Shown here: positions 1 to 9,570 of the stretch, one piece after another
How positions within the stretch are numbered: position 1 is the stretch's first letter
Layout: every line of letters starts with the position of its first letter
Notes under the pieces: generated by a model
Told to the model about the DNA's origin: nothing
The model's input: the letters and a program-made list of their open reading frames with translations, nothing else
The model's database searches: none
Assembly (NCBI GenBank): GCA_963210315.1
Contig: OY723261.1
Coordinates: 744,001-808,000 of the forward strand
Length of the DNA: 64,000 bases
Direction of reading: 5' to 3'
DNA from: Rhynchopus euleeides
Lineage: Eukaryota; Euglenozoa; Diplonemea; Diplonemida; Diplonemidae
Made by a program: the position numbers and the translations under genes

Positions 1-854
1 TCTGTGCAGCAGAGACAGAGGTGTGGGGAGAGGCGGTCCTCCCACAGGCTGTCCAGCGTCTCCGTCACCCTCTTCAGCGCCTGCAGCACACTGTGCTGGT
101 GCTTCAGGAGAGCGGTGTCCGACAGGCTTTCGAGATTCTCTCCCCGGAAATGCAGGAGGCGCTGCCGCACCTGGTTCGAGTCGTGCATTGTGCGCAGGAG
201 GCGGAGCTTGCAGAGAAGCATCGCAACGATGTTGGGCGGCACCACCTGGTGGAACATGCCGCACTGTTTAGCAAAGGCGTCATGCGTCAGCAGCGCAGCG
301 CGGTCCACAGGGCCCGTGTCGAAGAGGACGGTGGCCCGCTCCTCGACAGCAGGGTCGACGTGGCAGGCGACAACCCCTGAGCACCCGCACAGCTTCAGCA
401 CCACAGCACCGCTACGCGACCCCCCACCCTGCACAGTGCAGGCTTCTGTGTCGTCCCGCGAGATGCTGGCGCGCACCAGGGTGCGCTGCTCCGTCACGAC
501 GTCAAAGTGCAAGCAGCCATCGCTGGTGAGCTCCAGAGTGCCCTTGCGCCTGCTGTAGAAGCTGCCCAGCACAACTCCAAGATAGGGCAGCGTCGCCACC
601 GTCACCACAGGCGGCTCGTCGAGCTGCGGCGGGGGTGCTGCCATCGGGGGCACGCGTGTCTTGTCGTGCGCCCTGCGGGTCGCAGCCGCGGCCTGTGTGG
701 GGGCGGCGGCAGCGGCGGCCCTGGGGGCAGGGGCGCGCCGGCGCTTCCGTGATGGGGAGGCTGGCCCCAAGGCATCCAGGACAGGCGGCGGCACCCGCCG
801 CGGCGGCCCTTCCTCCGGCTCGCCCGCAGCAAAGCTCACAGTTCGCTTCTTCAT
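1..854 (-). CDS. Unknown protein, 5' part only, runs off the left edge
   Basis: Reading the minus strand from the ATG at 854, the frame stays open for 284 codons to the window edge, so the 3' end is missing. I do not recognise the family. The N-terminus is Ala/Pro/Arg rich and contains a basic cluster (SRKRRRAP, about residue 36) that could be a nuclear localisation signal. From about residue 85 the sequence becomes ordinary globular sequence (starting PYLGVVLGSFY), with several cysteines and then a helical, charged C-terminal stretch. Third codon positions are almost all G or C, as in the confirmed genes, which supports coding. The start is the first in-frame ATG; upstream on the coding strand lies a G/C-run-rich stretch that looks non-coding. 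The next gene upstream on the same strand (PhoD-like) ends 221 bases away. No intron is needed to read it. Function is unknown; a nuclear role is only suggested by the basic cluster. Confidence 0.6.
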   Translation of the reverse strand, partial: MKKRTVSFAAGEPEEGPPRRVPPPVLDALGPASPSRKRRRAPAPRAAAAAAPTQAAAATRRAHDKTRVPPMAAPPPQLDEPPVVTVATLPYLGVVLGSFYSRRKGTLELTSDGCLHFDVVTEQRTLVRASISRDDTEACTVQGGGSRSGAVVLKLCGCSGVVACHVDPAVEERATVLFDTGPVDRAALLTHDAFAKQCGMFHQVVPPNIVAMLLCKLRLLRTMHDSNQVRQRLLHFRGENLESLSDTALLKHQHSVLQALKRVTETLDSLWEDRLSPHLCLCCT

Positions 855-1074
855 GCTGCCAGCAGACCTCCAGGCCTGTGGCCTGCCTTCAGAAGGGGGT
901 GGCGGTGGTGGCGGTGGGGTCCAACAATGCACAATAGGGAGACGGCGGGGATTGCCACAGGGCGAGATCAAACCGGGATGGGGTGGAGTGGGAGGGGGAG
1001 GGGGGGGGGGGTCCTTCATTCTTCATTCTTGGGGCGCCCACACCGCCACCTCGCCACGCCAGCCCCTCCTAAGA

Positions 1075-3444
1075 CTAATCTACAGGCCGGAGCTGGATCA
1101 GCAACACCCCGACAACGCTCGGGAATATGAGAACACAGGAAAGCAGAATGCCCGGCACGTTATCAAAAACAGCCTTCGCCCATTCAGGAGCCATGGTAGG
1201 CAGCGGCTGGGACCCGGAACCCTGGCTGTAGGCACACAGGCGGTTTGACTCCGGGCGGCAGGGATAGTCAGTCACAGGCATTACATCCAACCTCCCTGAG
1301 GTCTCGTTGACGGAGATGCGAACTGCATTCCGCCCGAAGTGGAAAGATGCCATGTCAACCACAAGCCCTATGCCCGAGGGGGTCGAGGCGGGCCTTGTGA
1401 AGAAGAAGTTAAACACGGCAAACAGGAACAGGTGCAGCGACGGCGCGGTGGTGCTCCCCCGGGTCACACCCGACGACACCACCTGCCGCAGACAGGCGAC
1501 ATCGCCACCACCACCACCACCCCTTTGCTTCTCCCTCCCTCCGCTGCAAAGCAGCCCGTCGACAAACATGTGGTGGTCGCCTCCTGCGAAGAGTATGTCC
1601 GCCTCCTCAGTCCCACTCGCAAGCCTGCGGTATGCCGCAGCAAAGTCGAAAACCTCCGACAGCACAGAGTCTGTCGACTTCAGAACCTCGGGGTGTGTGG
1701 GGTACATCTCCCTCTCCCACCACCGCGCCAGCCGCGCCGCAGTCGGCGACAGGAAGAGGAAGGGCACCGGGGAAGCGATCAGAACGCTGTCCCCAACCCG
1801 CACCCCCTGCCCCCCCGCGCCGGGGGCATCCCCCTTGCCCTGCTGCTGCTGCTGCTGCTGCTGCACATCCTCCGCCACACCGTCGGCATCCGAGGCTCCC
1901 GGCACCCCCTGCACCCTCGCCTCCGCGTCACGCCTCTCTGCACCCTGCGTGCGGATCGCCCCAAGCGTCCTCCTAAGGAAGTCGAACTGGGGGGCACCCA
2001 GCAAGCTCACCTGTGAGGTGGTGGCAGTGGTGGTGGCGGAGCCATCACCACCACCACCACCCACACAGCCCAGGAAGCGGGAAACCACTGGGAGTGCAGA
2101 GATGAGGCTCGGGCAGTTTGGAGGGGTGTCTCGGCCATGGGCTGTCCTGGCGGTGGAGGCGGTGGTGTCCGAAGCAGGGGCAGATTTTGCCATCTCCCTG
2201 CGGAGGGCTTCAAGGCGTGTGTCGAGGCCAATGAGGTGCTGCCTGCCATCCGAAAGGCTCTTCCAGAAGTATGTCGGGACCTGCTCCAGGAGGGACAGCA
2301 CAGCCGTGTCAGGGCATAGGCGGGAGGAGCACTCCCGCAGCTGCACCACGATATCCCACGGGATGTCATACATCAGCTGCGCCTGATACAAATAGAACGA
2401 CACGACCCCTGCCTTAATCTGCGTATGCGCCTCCGGTTCCAACACCTCCGCTGGCCCGCCTCCGGGGGCCCCCCACCGGAGATACCGCAAACCCCCATCG
2501 AGCCACACCGCTGCGGCCTGCACAGCCTCCGGGGTGTAGGGAGTGACCCAGGTGTCCCAGAGCGATGCTGTGGCTGTTGGAGGGCGCCACTTCTCCCCGT
2601 TGAGGTTGGAGATGATGTCGTGGTCGTCCGCCAGCATGATGTTTGATGCAGAGCGGAGGAGGAGAGAGAAGTCGGGGTTAGTCCAGGTCGTAAGATATGC
2701 CTCCCTGTAGGCACGGAGGTAGTCCGTATGCCCCGGGGAGGGCCTCCCGTGGCGTTTTGCAGAATCCCTCGCCGCATCTGCGACAGAGTCTGCGTAGATC
2801 TGGTCCCCGATGTGGAGGTTGAAATCCGGCGGAGGCCATGCCGCAGAGAGAACCGGGAAGAACTCCCCATCCCCATCTGCGACCAACCGGTTGCACGACA
2901 GGACATTCACCCTCGCAGGGAGGGATCCCGGAGTGGCAAATCGGATCCGCCTTGCTAGCAATGGGGAGGATGTGGCGGAGGAGGGCGCCCCCGATTCCCC
3001 ATAGGTCATGAAGCTGAATTCTCCGGAGTAGCGTGTGTCACGTGAAAGTCCTTCGATTTTGAGGATATACGGCACCCCTTCAGGGAGGAGCGCATCGAGT
3101 GTCTGCGTGTGGAGCGGATCCGGCTGTGATTCCGGAGGGGGTGTCCCCTCGTGTGGGAGTGGGGGGGAGGCGAAGAGGCGGAGCTGGACGATGCGTGAGG
3201 TCTCAGGCCCTGTGACAGGGCTGCCGACAAACACCTTCCCCCGGGGGACGACAAGCTCGAGGAGGATGCGTGCGTCTGTCTCCGTCACATCTCCTATGAC
3301 AACAAGGAGGTCGAGCGGGTCGGGCAGCGTGCTGCGAGGGGGCGCGGTGTCAGCGGTGGCTTCGAGAGGCTCACCCCCCTCTGGCACACCGGCAGGGCTT
3401 GCCAGGGCCATGCCCCAAGCCAGGCATGTCACGGCAAGGAGCAT
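1075..3444 (-). CDS. PhoD-like metallophosphatase, secreted or membrane-anchored
   Basis: A single uninterrupted frame of 789 residues. The N-terminus is a signal peptide (MLLAVTCLAWGMALASPAG). The core carries the metal-binding motifs of PhoD/alkaline-phosphatase-D type phosphoesterases in order: HIGDQIYAD (Asp214), LADDHD (Asp273, Asp274, His275) and AGGDHHMF (Asp623, His624, His625). Members of this family cleave phosphomono- or diesters using bound metal ions; the substrate cannot be read here. Between the second and third motifs there is a long low-complexity insertion, including a run of eight Gln encoded by (CTG)8 on the plus strand at 1840-1863 and Gly/Thr-rich stretches. A hydrophobic segment (VPGILLSCVLIFPSVVGVLL) close to the C-terminus suggests a membrane anchor with the catalytic domain outside the cytosol. 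No GTATG-type donor was seen in the low-complexity parts, so I read it as intronless, though a small intron there cannot be excluded. Family assignment is confident; substrate and location are inference. Confidence 0.85.
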   Translation of the reverse strand: MLLAVTCLAWGMALASPAGVPEGGEPLEATADTAPPRSTLPDPLDLLVVIGDVTETDARILLELVVPRGKVFVGSPVTGPETSRIVQLRLFASPPLPHEGTPPPESQPDPLHTQTLDALLPEGVPYILKIEGLSRDTRYSGEFSFMTYGESGAPSSATSSPLLARRIRFATPGSLPARVNVLSCNRLVADGDGEFFPVLSAAWPPPDFNLHIGDQIYADSVADAARDSAKRHGRPSPGHTDYLRAYREAYLTTWTNPDFSLLLRSASNIMLADDHDIISNLNGEKWRPPTATASLWDTWVTPYTPEAVQAAAVWLDGGLRYLRWGAPGGGPAEVLEPEAHTQIKAGVVSFYLYQAQLMYDIPWDIVVQLRECSSRLCPDTAVLSLLEQVPTYFWKSLSDGRQHLIGLDTRLEALRREMAKSAPASDTTASTARTAHGRDTPPNCPSLISALPVVSRFLGCVGGGGGDGSATTTATTSQVSLLGAPQFDFLRRTLGAIRTQGAERRDAEARVQGVPGASDADGVAEDVQQQQQQQQGKGDAPGAGGQGVRVGDSVLIASPVPFLFLSPTAARLARWWEREMYPTHPEVLKSTDSVLSEVFDFAAAYRRLASGTEEADILFAGGDHHMFVDGLLCSGGREKQRGGGGGGDVACLRQVVSSGVTRGSTTAPSLHLFLFAVFNFFFTRPASTPSGIGLVVDMASFHFGRNAVRISVNETSGRLDVMPVTDYPCRPESNRLCAYSQGSGSQPLPTMAPEWAKAVFDNVPGILLSCVLIFPSVVGVLLIQLRPVD

Positions 3445-3773
3445 GTGTGGAGGCGGTGGTCAAGGGGGTGGTACCCTGACCCACCTCGCCCCCCTGTGCG
3501 TGTGTGGGGGGTGGGGGTGGGGAAAGGGGGGTAGCTCCCCGTTCTGTGTCCCCTTTGTGGAGGTGGTGAGGGTGGTGGTGGTGGCGGTACTGCGCTTAGA
3601 GGTGGGAGAGAGAGGGGGAGAGAGAACTTGTTTTGTAATGTGTTTGTTGCGTGAGGCAGTCTCCGCGTGGAGCTCCCCGGCACCTCCTGCATACGCAGTG
3701 TGTGATATGTGTGACGCACAAAACAATCTACGCGATTGCCTCCAAGAGAGACAGTTTATTGCAACAGCAATAA

Positions 3774-4145
3774 GACCACCCGGGCCGCCCCATACGGGAC
3801 CTCCACCGGCACATGGGGGCGGACGCGGGGAAGGATCTGGGGGCGGTGGCGATGGAGGGGCTGGCCAAGCCGGCGAGGCGGTGCCTCACCCTGATGATGG
3901 CCGGGAGGAAGGCCAGGGACCTCTCCCGCCTCCGAACGGTGGTGGCCCCCTTGCAGCAGGGGGGCCTCTGGCGTTCCCAGGGTGTGGGGACGTCTGACGG
4001 GCCAGTGGTGCCGACCGACCACCGCCGCCAGCAGCGCCGGCTCCAGCGCCACCGCGCCCGGGTGCGGCAGGAGAAGCGGCGACACTGGGCGCTGGTGGAC
4101 GGGGTGGAGGCGCGCCTGGAGCGGGAATGCGGAGGGGGGTGGGGG
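3774..4145 (+). CDS. Candidate plus-strand exon, unknown product
   Basis: An open frame after the TAA at 3771, with an internal ATG at 3813, reads as plausible protein (for example KDLGAVAMEGLAKPARR and HWALVDGVEARLERE), and its third codon positions are almost all G or C, as in the real genes. It then runs into a G-rich stretch where a splice donor could lie. Against it: every other supported gene is on the minus strand, both minus-strand frames through the same stretch are also open, there is no recognisable domain, and no second exon was found. It may be a gene remnant or chance. Confidence 0.25.
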
Positions 4146-4146
4146 G

Positions 4147-4185
4147 AGAGTGAAATAGAAGTAGAAGGAATCACAAGAATGATCT
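4147..4185 (-). promoter_or_regulatory. Copy 1 of a shared upstream-type motif
   Basis: The plus-strand pattern is roughly gtgaaatagaag, then gaaggaatcacaag, then tgatctc. Closely related copies occur at 19191-19231, where the motif lies 24-64 bases upstream of the methyltransferase ATG, and at 40732-40772. Here no convincing minus-strand start codon follows within about 300 bases, so the copy may belong to an unrecognised transcript. Confidence 0.25.
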
Positions 4186-7100
4186 CCCTTCACTCGTTAT
4201 GCAGGCTGTGTCTGAAATTCGCGGAGGGGGGGGGGGGCGAGGGAGGTGCCAGGGAGGGGAGGGGGTGCCAGCCTGCCGACTCCCACACTTGACTATTTTT
4301 TTAGTGCCATGGGGATCCAACCCAACAGGCATGCGGCATCACTGCACCTGTCTTCACCCACTCATTCTTGTTTGCTTGCTCCGGGGAGGGGGGTGGAGGA
4401 TGGGGGGAGAGAGTAGTACGGGGAGCGCGTATGGATGCGCGGTGGGGCGGGTGGGTGGGGGGGGGGGGGCGGGTGGGGGGGGAGGTGGTTTTTGTTTGTG
4501 CTGCCATTTTTGTGCGCATTTCTCAGCTTCACACCCCCCCCCCCCCAACCCCCCCCAACCCTAGCCTCCTCTCCCCCAATGTATCTTTCCGGGTCTCTTC
4601 TCCTTCTTCTTCTTCTTTTCCCCTCGATCTCTTGTGGCTTCATTTTTTTAATCCGTTTTTCCCCTCTTCCAAGAGTAGAGGAACCTCCTTCGATCAGCAA
4701 AATATAAAACATCCCTCCTGGCTGAACTCCGAAAATCCGTTGTTTCTGCTAAATCGCTGACGATCAACAATGATCATGATCAACGGCTAACAGAGCACAT
4801 GAGACGAACAGACCGCAATGATGACGGTGCTTTTAAAGCCATGGAATGGTTGGCCATGATGCTGGCAACTCATTCATATCCATCCCTGATACAACCTCCT
4901 TCGGGCCAGACATACTGCCTCCATCGACACACCCAATAGAGACGGATAAGGAATGGGTTTGTGAGCGTCTCCGTCGTCTCTGGGGCTGATCACGGGTGAC
5001 GAGGCGGCCAAATAAAATAAACTCCAGTGGACCAACTGTTAGTTGGAACCTGGGTTCGTCTCGATGTGACACAAGGCTAACATCTTCTCTGCAGCTGGCT
5101 TTTCAACAGCAGGCATTGCCAATGTCATTTTGACATACCTCGTGCCTTCAACACGGGTTTTTTGTTTTGCTACGTTTTCTTTTACCCCCCCCCCTCCTCC
5201 TCTGTTTTGTTTTTTTTGTTGAACGACCTTTTCCAAGAAAAAAAAGGAACGAGACGCACGCACCAACTCATCCCACACCTGCACCTGAAAAAATGGACAT
5301 CTAACTGCAGCCAAAACAAACCCCGCGATTTGTCGGTGGTGGGGAGAGAGGGGGGGATAGAGGGCCAGGGGGACACTCTCGCACACAGTCGATCCACATG
5401 CCCTCTGTGTTGGTGTGGGGGAGGGGGCGTGGGTGATCTTGTAAAGGAAAAGAATCTCGAAGAGAAAAAAAGATAATTCTTTGCGGGGGTGGGGGGGGGG
5501 GGTGGGGGTGGGAAGAGTGGCGGCGGTATTGGTGTAGCGGAGGCGAGGATACTGTCACAGGTTCCGCGACGTGAGGGAATACTGGACGGGATTGGGCATT
5601 GCCTCACTAGGGAAGGAAATTCTTATTGGAAACGGGAATGAACTGTATTTTTGGTGGTGGCGGTGGGGGGAGAGGGGGGGGGGGGGGAAGGGGGGAAGGG
5701 GGGAAGAGACCCTGCGGCAGTTCTGTGGCACTGGGATTTGTAAAAAATCGATTTTGCAAAAACTTGGTTTTTTTTGAACGTGCAGAACAATACATGTCAA
5801 GGGGGGAACAAACACAAAACGGCACGCAAAAAAGCACATGCCGTACTCTGCCACAGCGTTTTTCTTTGCCTGCCCGCAGGGCAGGGGAAGGGGCGGGGGG
5901 GTGTGCGGACAGAAAGGAGCATACTCGGGACGTCACAGACACTGCCCCCTCCAGCAGCAGAATCACCTCACACTGGGATGCCGATAGAATTGGACCAAAC
6001 CCCAGCGGAGGTACAGCAGCGGAGGGAGTGGAAGGGAAATAAACACGCCCTTACCCAATGCCTCTTGTCAGAACCAAAGCTCCTCAAAAAATATGTCCGT
6101 TAGGGGAAGGCGGGGGAGGAGGCGGTGCCAATGGCGAAGAACAGTAACAATGTGGTGCCCCCCCGATCGGGGGTCTTCGCTCTGCCGTGCCCGTGAGGAG
6201 ATGGGGGGTTGATCCTTTTTGTTTTGGTGTATCTTTCTCCCATGGTTTTGTTTAGTGAGAAAGAAAATCGCCCCCAACTAAAACCCCCTCCCTGTGCGCG
6301 CTTGAAAGATTGGCACCACAGAGCCCGGGTGGTGGGTGTGTGTGTGACACGATAACCCATTTGCACCGTCGTCTGAATTTTCTCGCTTAGAGCTCGATAT
6401 TGGGGGAAGGGGGTGGGCTGGATGAGGGTTGCCTGCCCGAGGCCGTGCCGTTTTAGTGTTGAATTATACCTGCTGATCTTGACTGAATTGGAATGGGTGG
6501 GGGGGGGAGGGGCGCGCGAGGAGAGAGAGAGAGAGAGAGAGAAAGGCACGGAAGAAACGCCAAGATGGGGGGTCGGCCAAGACGGGACCCATGCTGGGAG
6601 GGGGTGGGGAGCGGGTGGTAGCTATTTTGCCATGCAACGACAGCATGGGTCAACCACCAATCACCGCCGCACCACCTCCCTCCCTCCCGCCGGGGCCCGT
6701 CTCCAAACACCCGTCTGACACGTCCCGAAGAGTGCCTTCCGTTTTGCGCCTGCTGCCCGTTTTAACGCGACTTTTCTTTCAAGGAGAACAGAGAAGGGGG
6801 TGGCGATGGTAGCGGTGGTGGCGGTCGTGGTGGTGAGAGGGGGGGGGGGGAGGGGGGAAGGGTCGGATAGCTGTCATAGTAGGGACCCACATAACAGAAT
6901 ACCCTGCCAGGGAAGACTCTAGAAAGTCTACGGGCGGATGGATGGTTCAAGAATGGGGCGGTGGTGGTGGTGGTGGTGGTGATGGTGGGTGGTGACGGTG
7001 AAGAAGGTGAGGGGGGGTGGTGGATGGGCTCTTCGAGTGTGGTAGTGAAACCGAGACTCAACTGCCAAGTGGAAGAGCAGCAGAGCCGGGATCTTAGCGG

Positions 7101-8585
7101 AAATAAGGGGGAGAGCGGTTGAGGCCACATATTTTAGAAGTGTGTGGCTAGAAACCCAGGGTTACAGCGGGGGTGGTGGTGGTGGGGGGGGGAGGGGGCG
7201 TGGGGGGATGAATTGGACAACCGGCGAATGTCTTGCGAGACTTGCCCTGCCAAGCTTCCGAAGGGAATGGGATCCGTTGAATTCATTTCGATCCGGCGGT
7301 TTGGGGTGGATCGAGATATACCGATTGAACTGCCGCCAACACCGTGCACTCCCTGGTGCAGGCAGTGCGGCAACTGATACCCGATAAAGGGCCGTTCAGG
7401 ATCGATAAATCGTGAAGTGAGAGAGTGAGGGAGGGGGGGGATGAACCTGTGGAGACGGCAAAACGACGCTCCAACACGACATACACCTGTCTTGACTGGG
7501 CCCATACCTTATGGGTTGTGGTCGCAACACTACCTGTCTGGTGTAACAAAACAAACCAGGGCAGGCTGCCCCATGCAGAATTTTTTTGAATCCGTTGCTT
7601 TTCCGTACACACTTGGCTATGTGTATTTACTTGTGGCTGTTTTTTTTTCAACGAGCATACAGAGAGAGAGAAGAGAAAATGCTATAACGGACACCCAAGC
7701 CCGGCACAGAGCCAACCCGACCCCTCGCAGTGGGTAGACTGACCTGCCCCCAGGCTAAGGCATACCATGTATTTTCAAGGTTCGGTATTTTTTGTATTCT
7801 TCGGGTCGTGTTCAGGGGTACGGGGTGGGGGGGGTGGGGTGCGACAGGGTGGGAGGATCGGTGAAGCAAGATGGGGTGTGGGTGTCTTGGAAGGAGGAGC
7901 GTTGAGCGGGAACCAGACGGCGGTGGGCGGAGGGCTGGTTTCAAAGAGGGTGAGGAAAAAAAAACTGCAGCGGGTGACATGCTCTGTGCGCTTTGTGTGG
8001 GCGTGAGCGCGAGTGTGAGTATGTGTGTTCGTTTTCGCGAAACCTCACTCCCGCCACCACCCCATCACCATCGCGGGAGAGAACAGAACAGTCGCACACC
8101 AAGAGCTTCGGGAGGAGGATTGGAAACCAGAAGAGAGAAAAAATACATGTGCTGCCGGATGACACAGTGGGTGTTGTTGGAAGAACACGCGCTGACAATG
8201 GGTTGCGAGTTGTGAATGAGACCGGAGCTGGGACGTGTCGCAGGGCCGCAGAGGGGGTGGTGGCGGTGATGTGGGGCGATGGGAATGCTTGCGATATGGA
8301 ATCACAACAAGGGTTATGTAGTGGATTGCAGCACAGGTGGCCCTGCAGAGGAGATGGGATCAGGCAAAACCACACAGGCCACAAGAGGCCCCGGGGAACG
8401 GGTGGGGTGGGGGGGGAACGGGGGGGAGTGTGCATGGGGGCGAGCTGGTGGGGGTGGGGGGGGATGGTGGTGGGGAGGAATGCAAGACATACATGACGAC
8501 CTATTTTCCCTCTCCCGTCCGCCTTATCTTCTCTCCCCTTTTTTCAATTTTTTTGGGACGTTTTTTTTTGTCTGGGAAACTCTAG

Positions 8586-9563
8586 CAGGGTATAAGATAG
8601 ACTTTTTTTCTGGCGCTGTTTTCCGGTTTTTCTGGTTTTGAAAATTTTTCGCGCGCGCCTTCGGCGCGCGCGACCCGCGCAAACCCTCCCAGAATCTGAG
8701 AGGGCCCGGTGCCTGCGCGCGTCCTGCCGTACTGAGGCTGCTTGGTGGGGCAGGCGCAGCAGCTGCTTTGAAAGTTTGGACTCTCGACCAAAAAACCGGT
8801 CTGGGTGCAATGTTTTTACGCAGGGGGGTCTGGGGGGCGGAGCCCCCCAGCCGCCGGAGGCCACGGTAGTGAACATCTGTTCCCTACAGTCTGGATTCGC
8901 TTGTAAGTAGGAAGGCTTCGCTGTATCGCAGCCCGGCCAGCAGGAGATCACTGGTCCTTGAGGATTCAACCTTCAGGGTGGAGGAGGACGGGGGAGTGAC
9001 CACTCGTGACAGGTGTGCGTTGTGGGTGGAGTGGGTGCACGACAGAATGGCCAAAGGGTCCACGAGATCTCTGCACACATTCCGTTATCGAGGAGATGGG
9101 CACCTAGCTGTGACGACAGGCAACAAACAAATCTCATCTGTTAGTTGCCCCCAATAGGCTTGGCGACCTTCAAGACTGCTTGAAAGTCGTTCGTGTTCTC
9201 GTCTCAGCCCTCCAGACTGCAGTCTTAGACTCCCTCTTAGACATGGTGGCTGGAGTCCACCATGTGTGCACCTTCAAAACAGAAGAGACCTGCATGACGA
9301 GGGCATCACCACCCACCGGGCCACCCGCTAGGTCCATTTTTTCTTCTCCGCTTCTCTGCCTTCTTTGGACTATTTGAGCTCTGTGCGGATCACGATGGGG
9401 TCACTTTCTATTTTTTATGGCGTTTTTTCTGACTGTTTTACTGTCCCAAAGTCACAAAAAAACCGCCAAAAATGAGATCGACCTTTTTTTTTTTTCCCAG
9501 AAAACCGGGAACCGGGAAACCCTGGTTTTGAAAACCGGAAAACCAGACCTATCTTATCCCCTG
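8586..9563. mobile_element. hAT-like non-autonomous DNA transposon, 978 bp
   Basis: The ends are imperfect inverted repeats: CAGGGTATAAGATAG at the left and CTATCTTATCCCCTG at the right. The flanks carry a direct repeat ACTCTAG (8579-8585 and 9564-9570), read as the target-site duplication; hAT elements usually make 8 bp, here 7 match. A hairpin with cgcgcgcc-ttcg-gcgcgcg type arms lies near the left end at about 8649-8671. The element contains one copy of the GC-hairpin module (8823-8881). Its right half (about 9300-9440) resembles 12880-13020 inside another hAT-like element, which ties the two into one family. No transposase-like frame is visible. Confidence 0.75.
8821..8884 (+). repeat. 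GC-hairpin module, copy A
   Basis: The module runs GGGGTCTGGGGGGCGGAGCC, then CCCCAGCCGCCGG, then AGGCCACGGTAGTGAACATC. Its first half is an inverted repeat (CTGGGGGG / CCCCCCAG). It is one of four near-identical copies in the same orientation, all inside hAT-like elements. Confidence 0.85.
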
Positions 9564-9570
9564 ACTCTAG

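Larger units (their letters stand above)
3445..8585. other. Long gene-poor intergenic stretch
   Basis: About 5.1 kb with no gene I can support except the weak plus-strand candidate at 3774-4145. It is dominated by G-homopolymer runs on the plus strand (for example near 4231, 4458, 5487, 5672 and 6841), C-runs near 4535 and 5187, GA and GT/GGT simple repeats, and many short frames that look like by-products of base composition. I see no transposon ends with matching target duplications here. Confidence 0.6.

Noticed and set aside
3728..4193. Minus-strand frames at 3728-4193
   Set aside because: No ATG in a good position, Arg/Trp/Pro-rich composition, and two competing frames; weaker than the plus-strand candidate.
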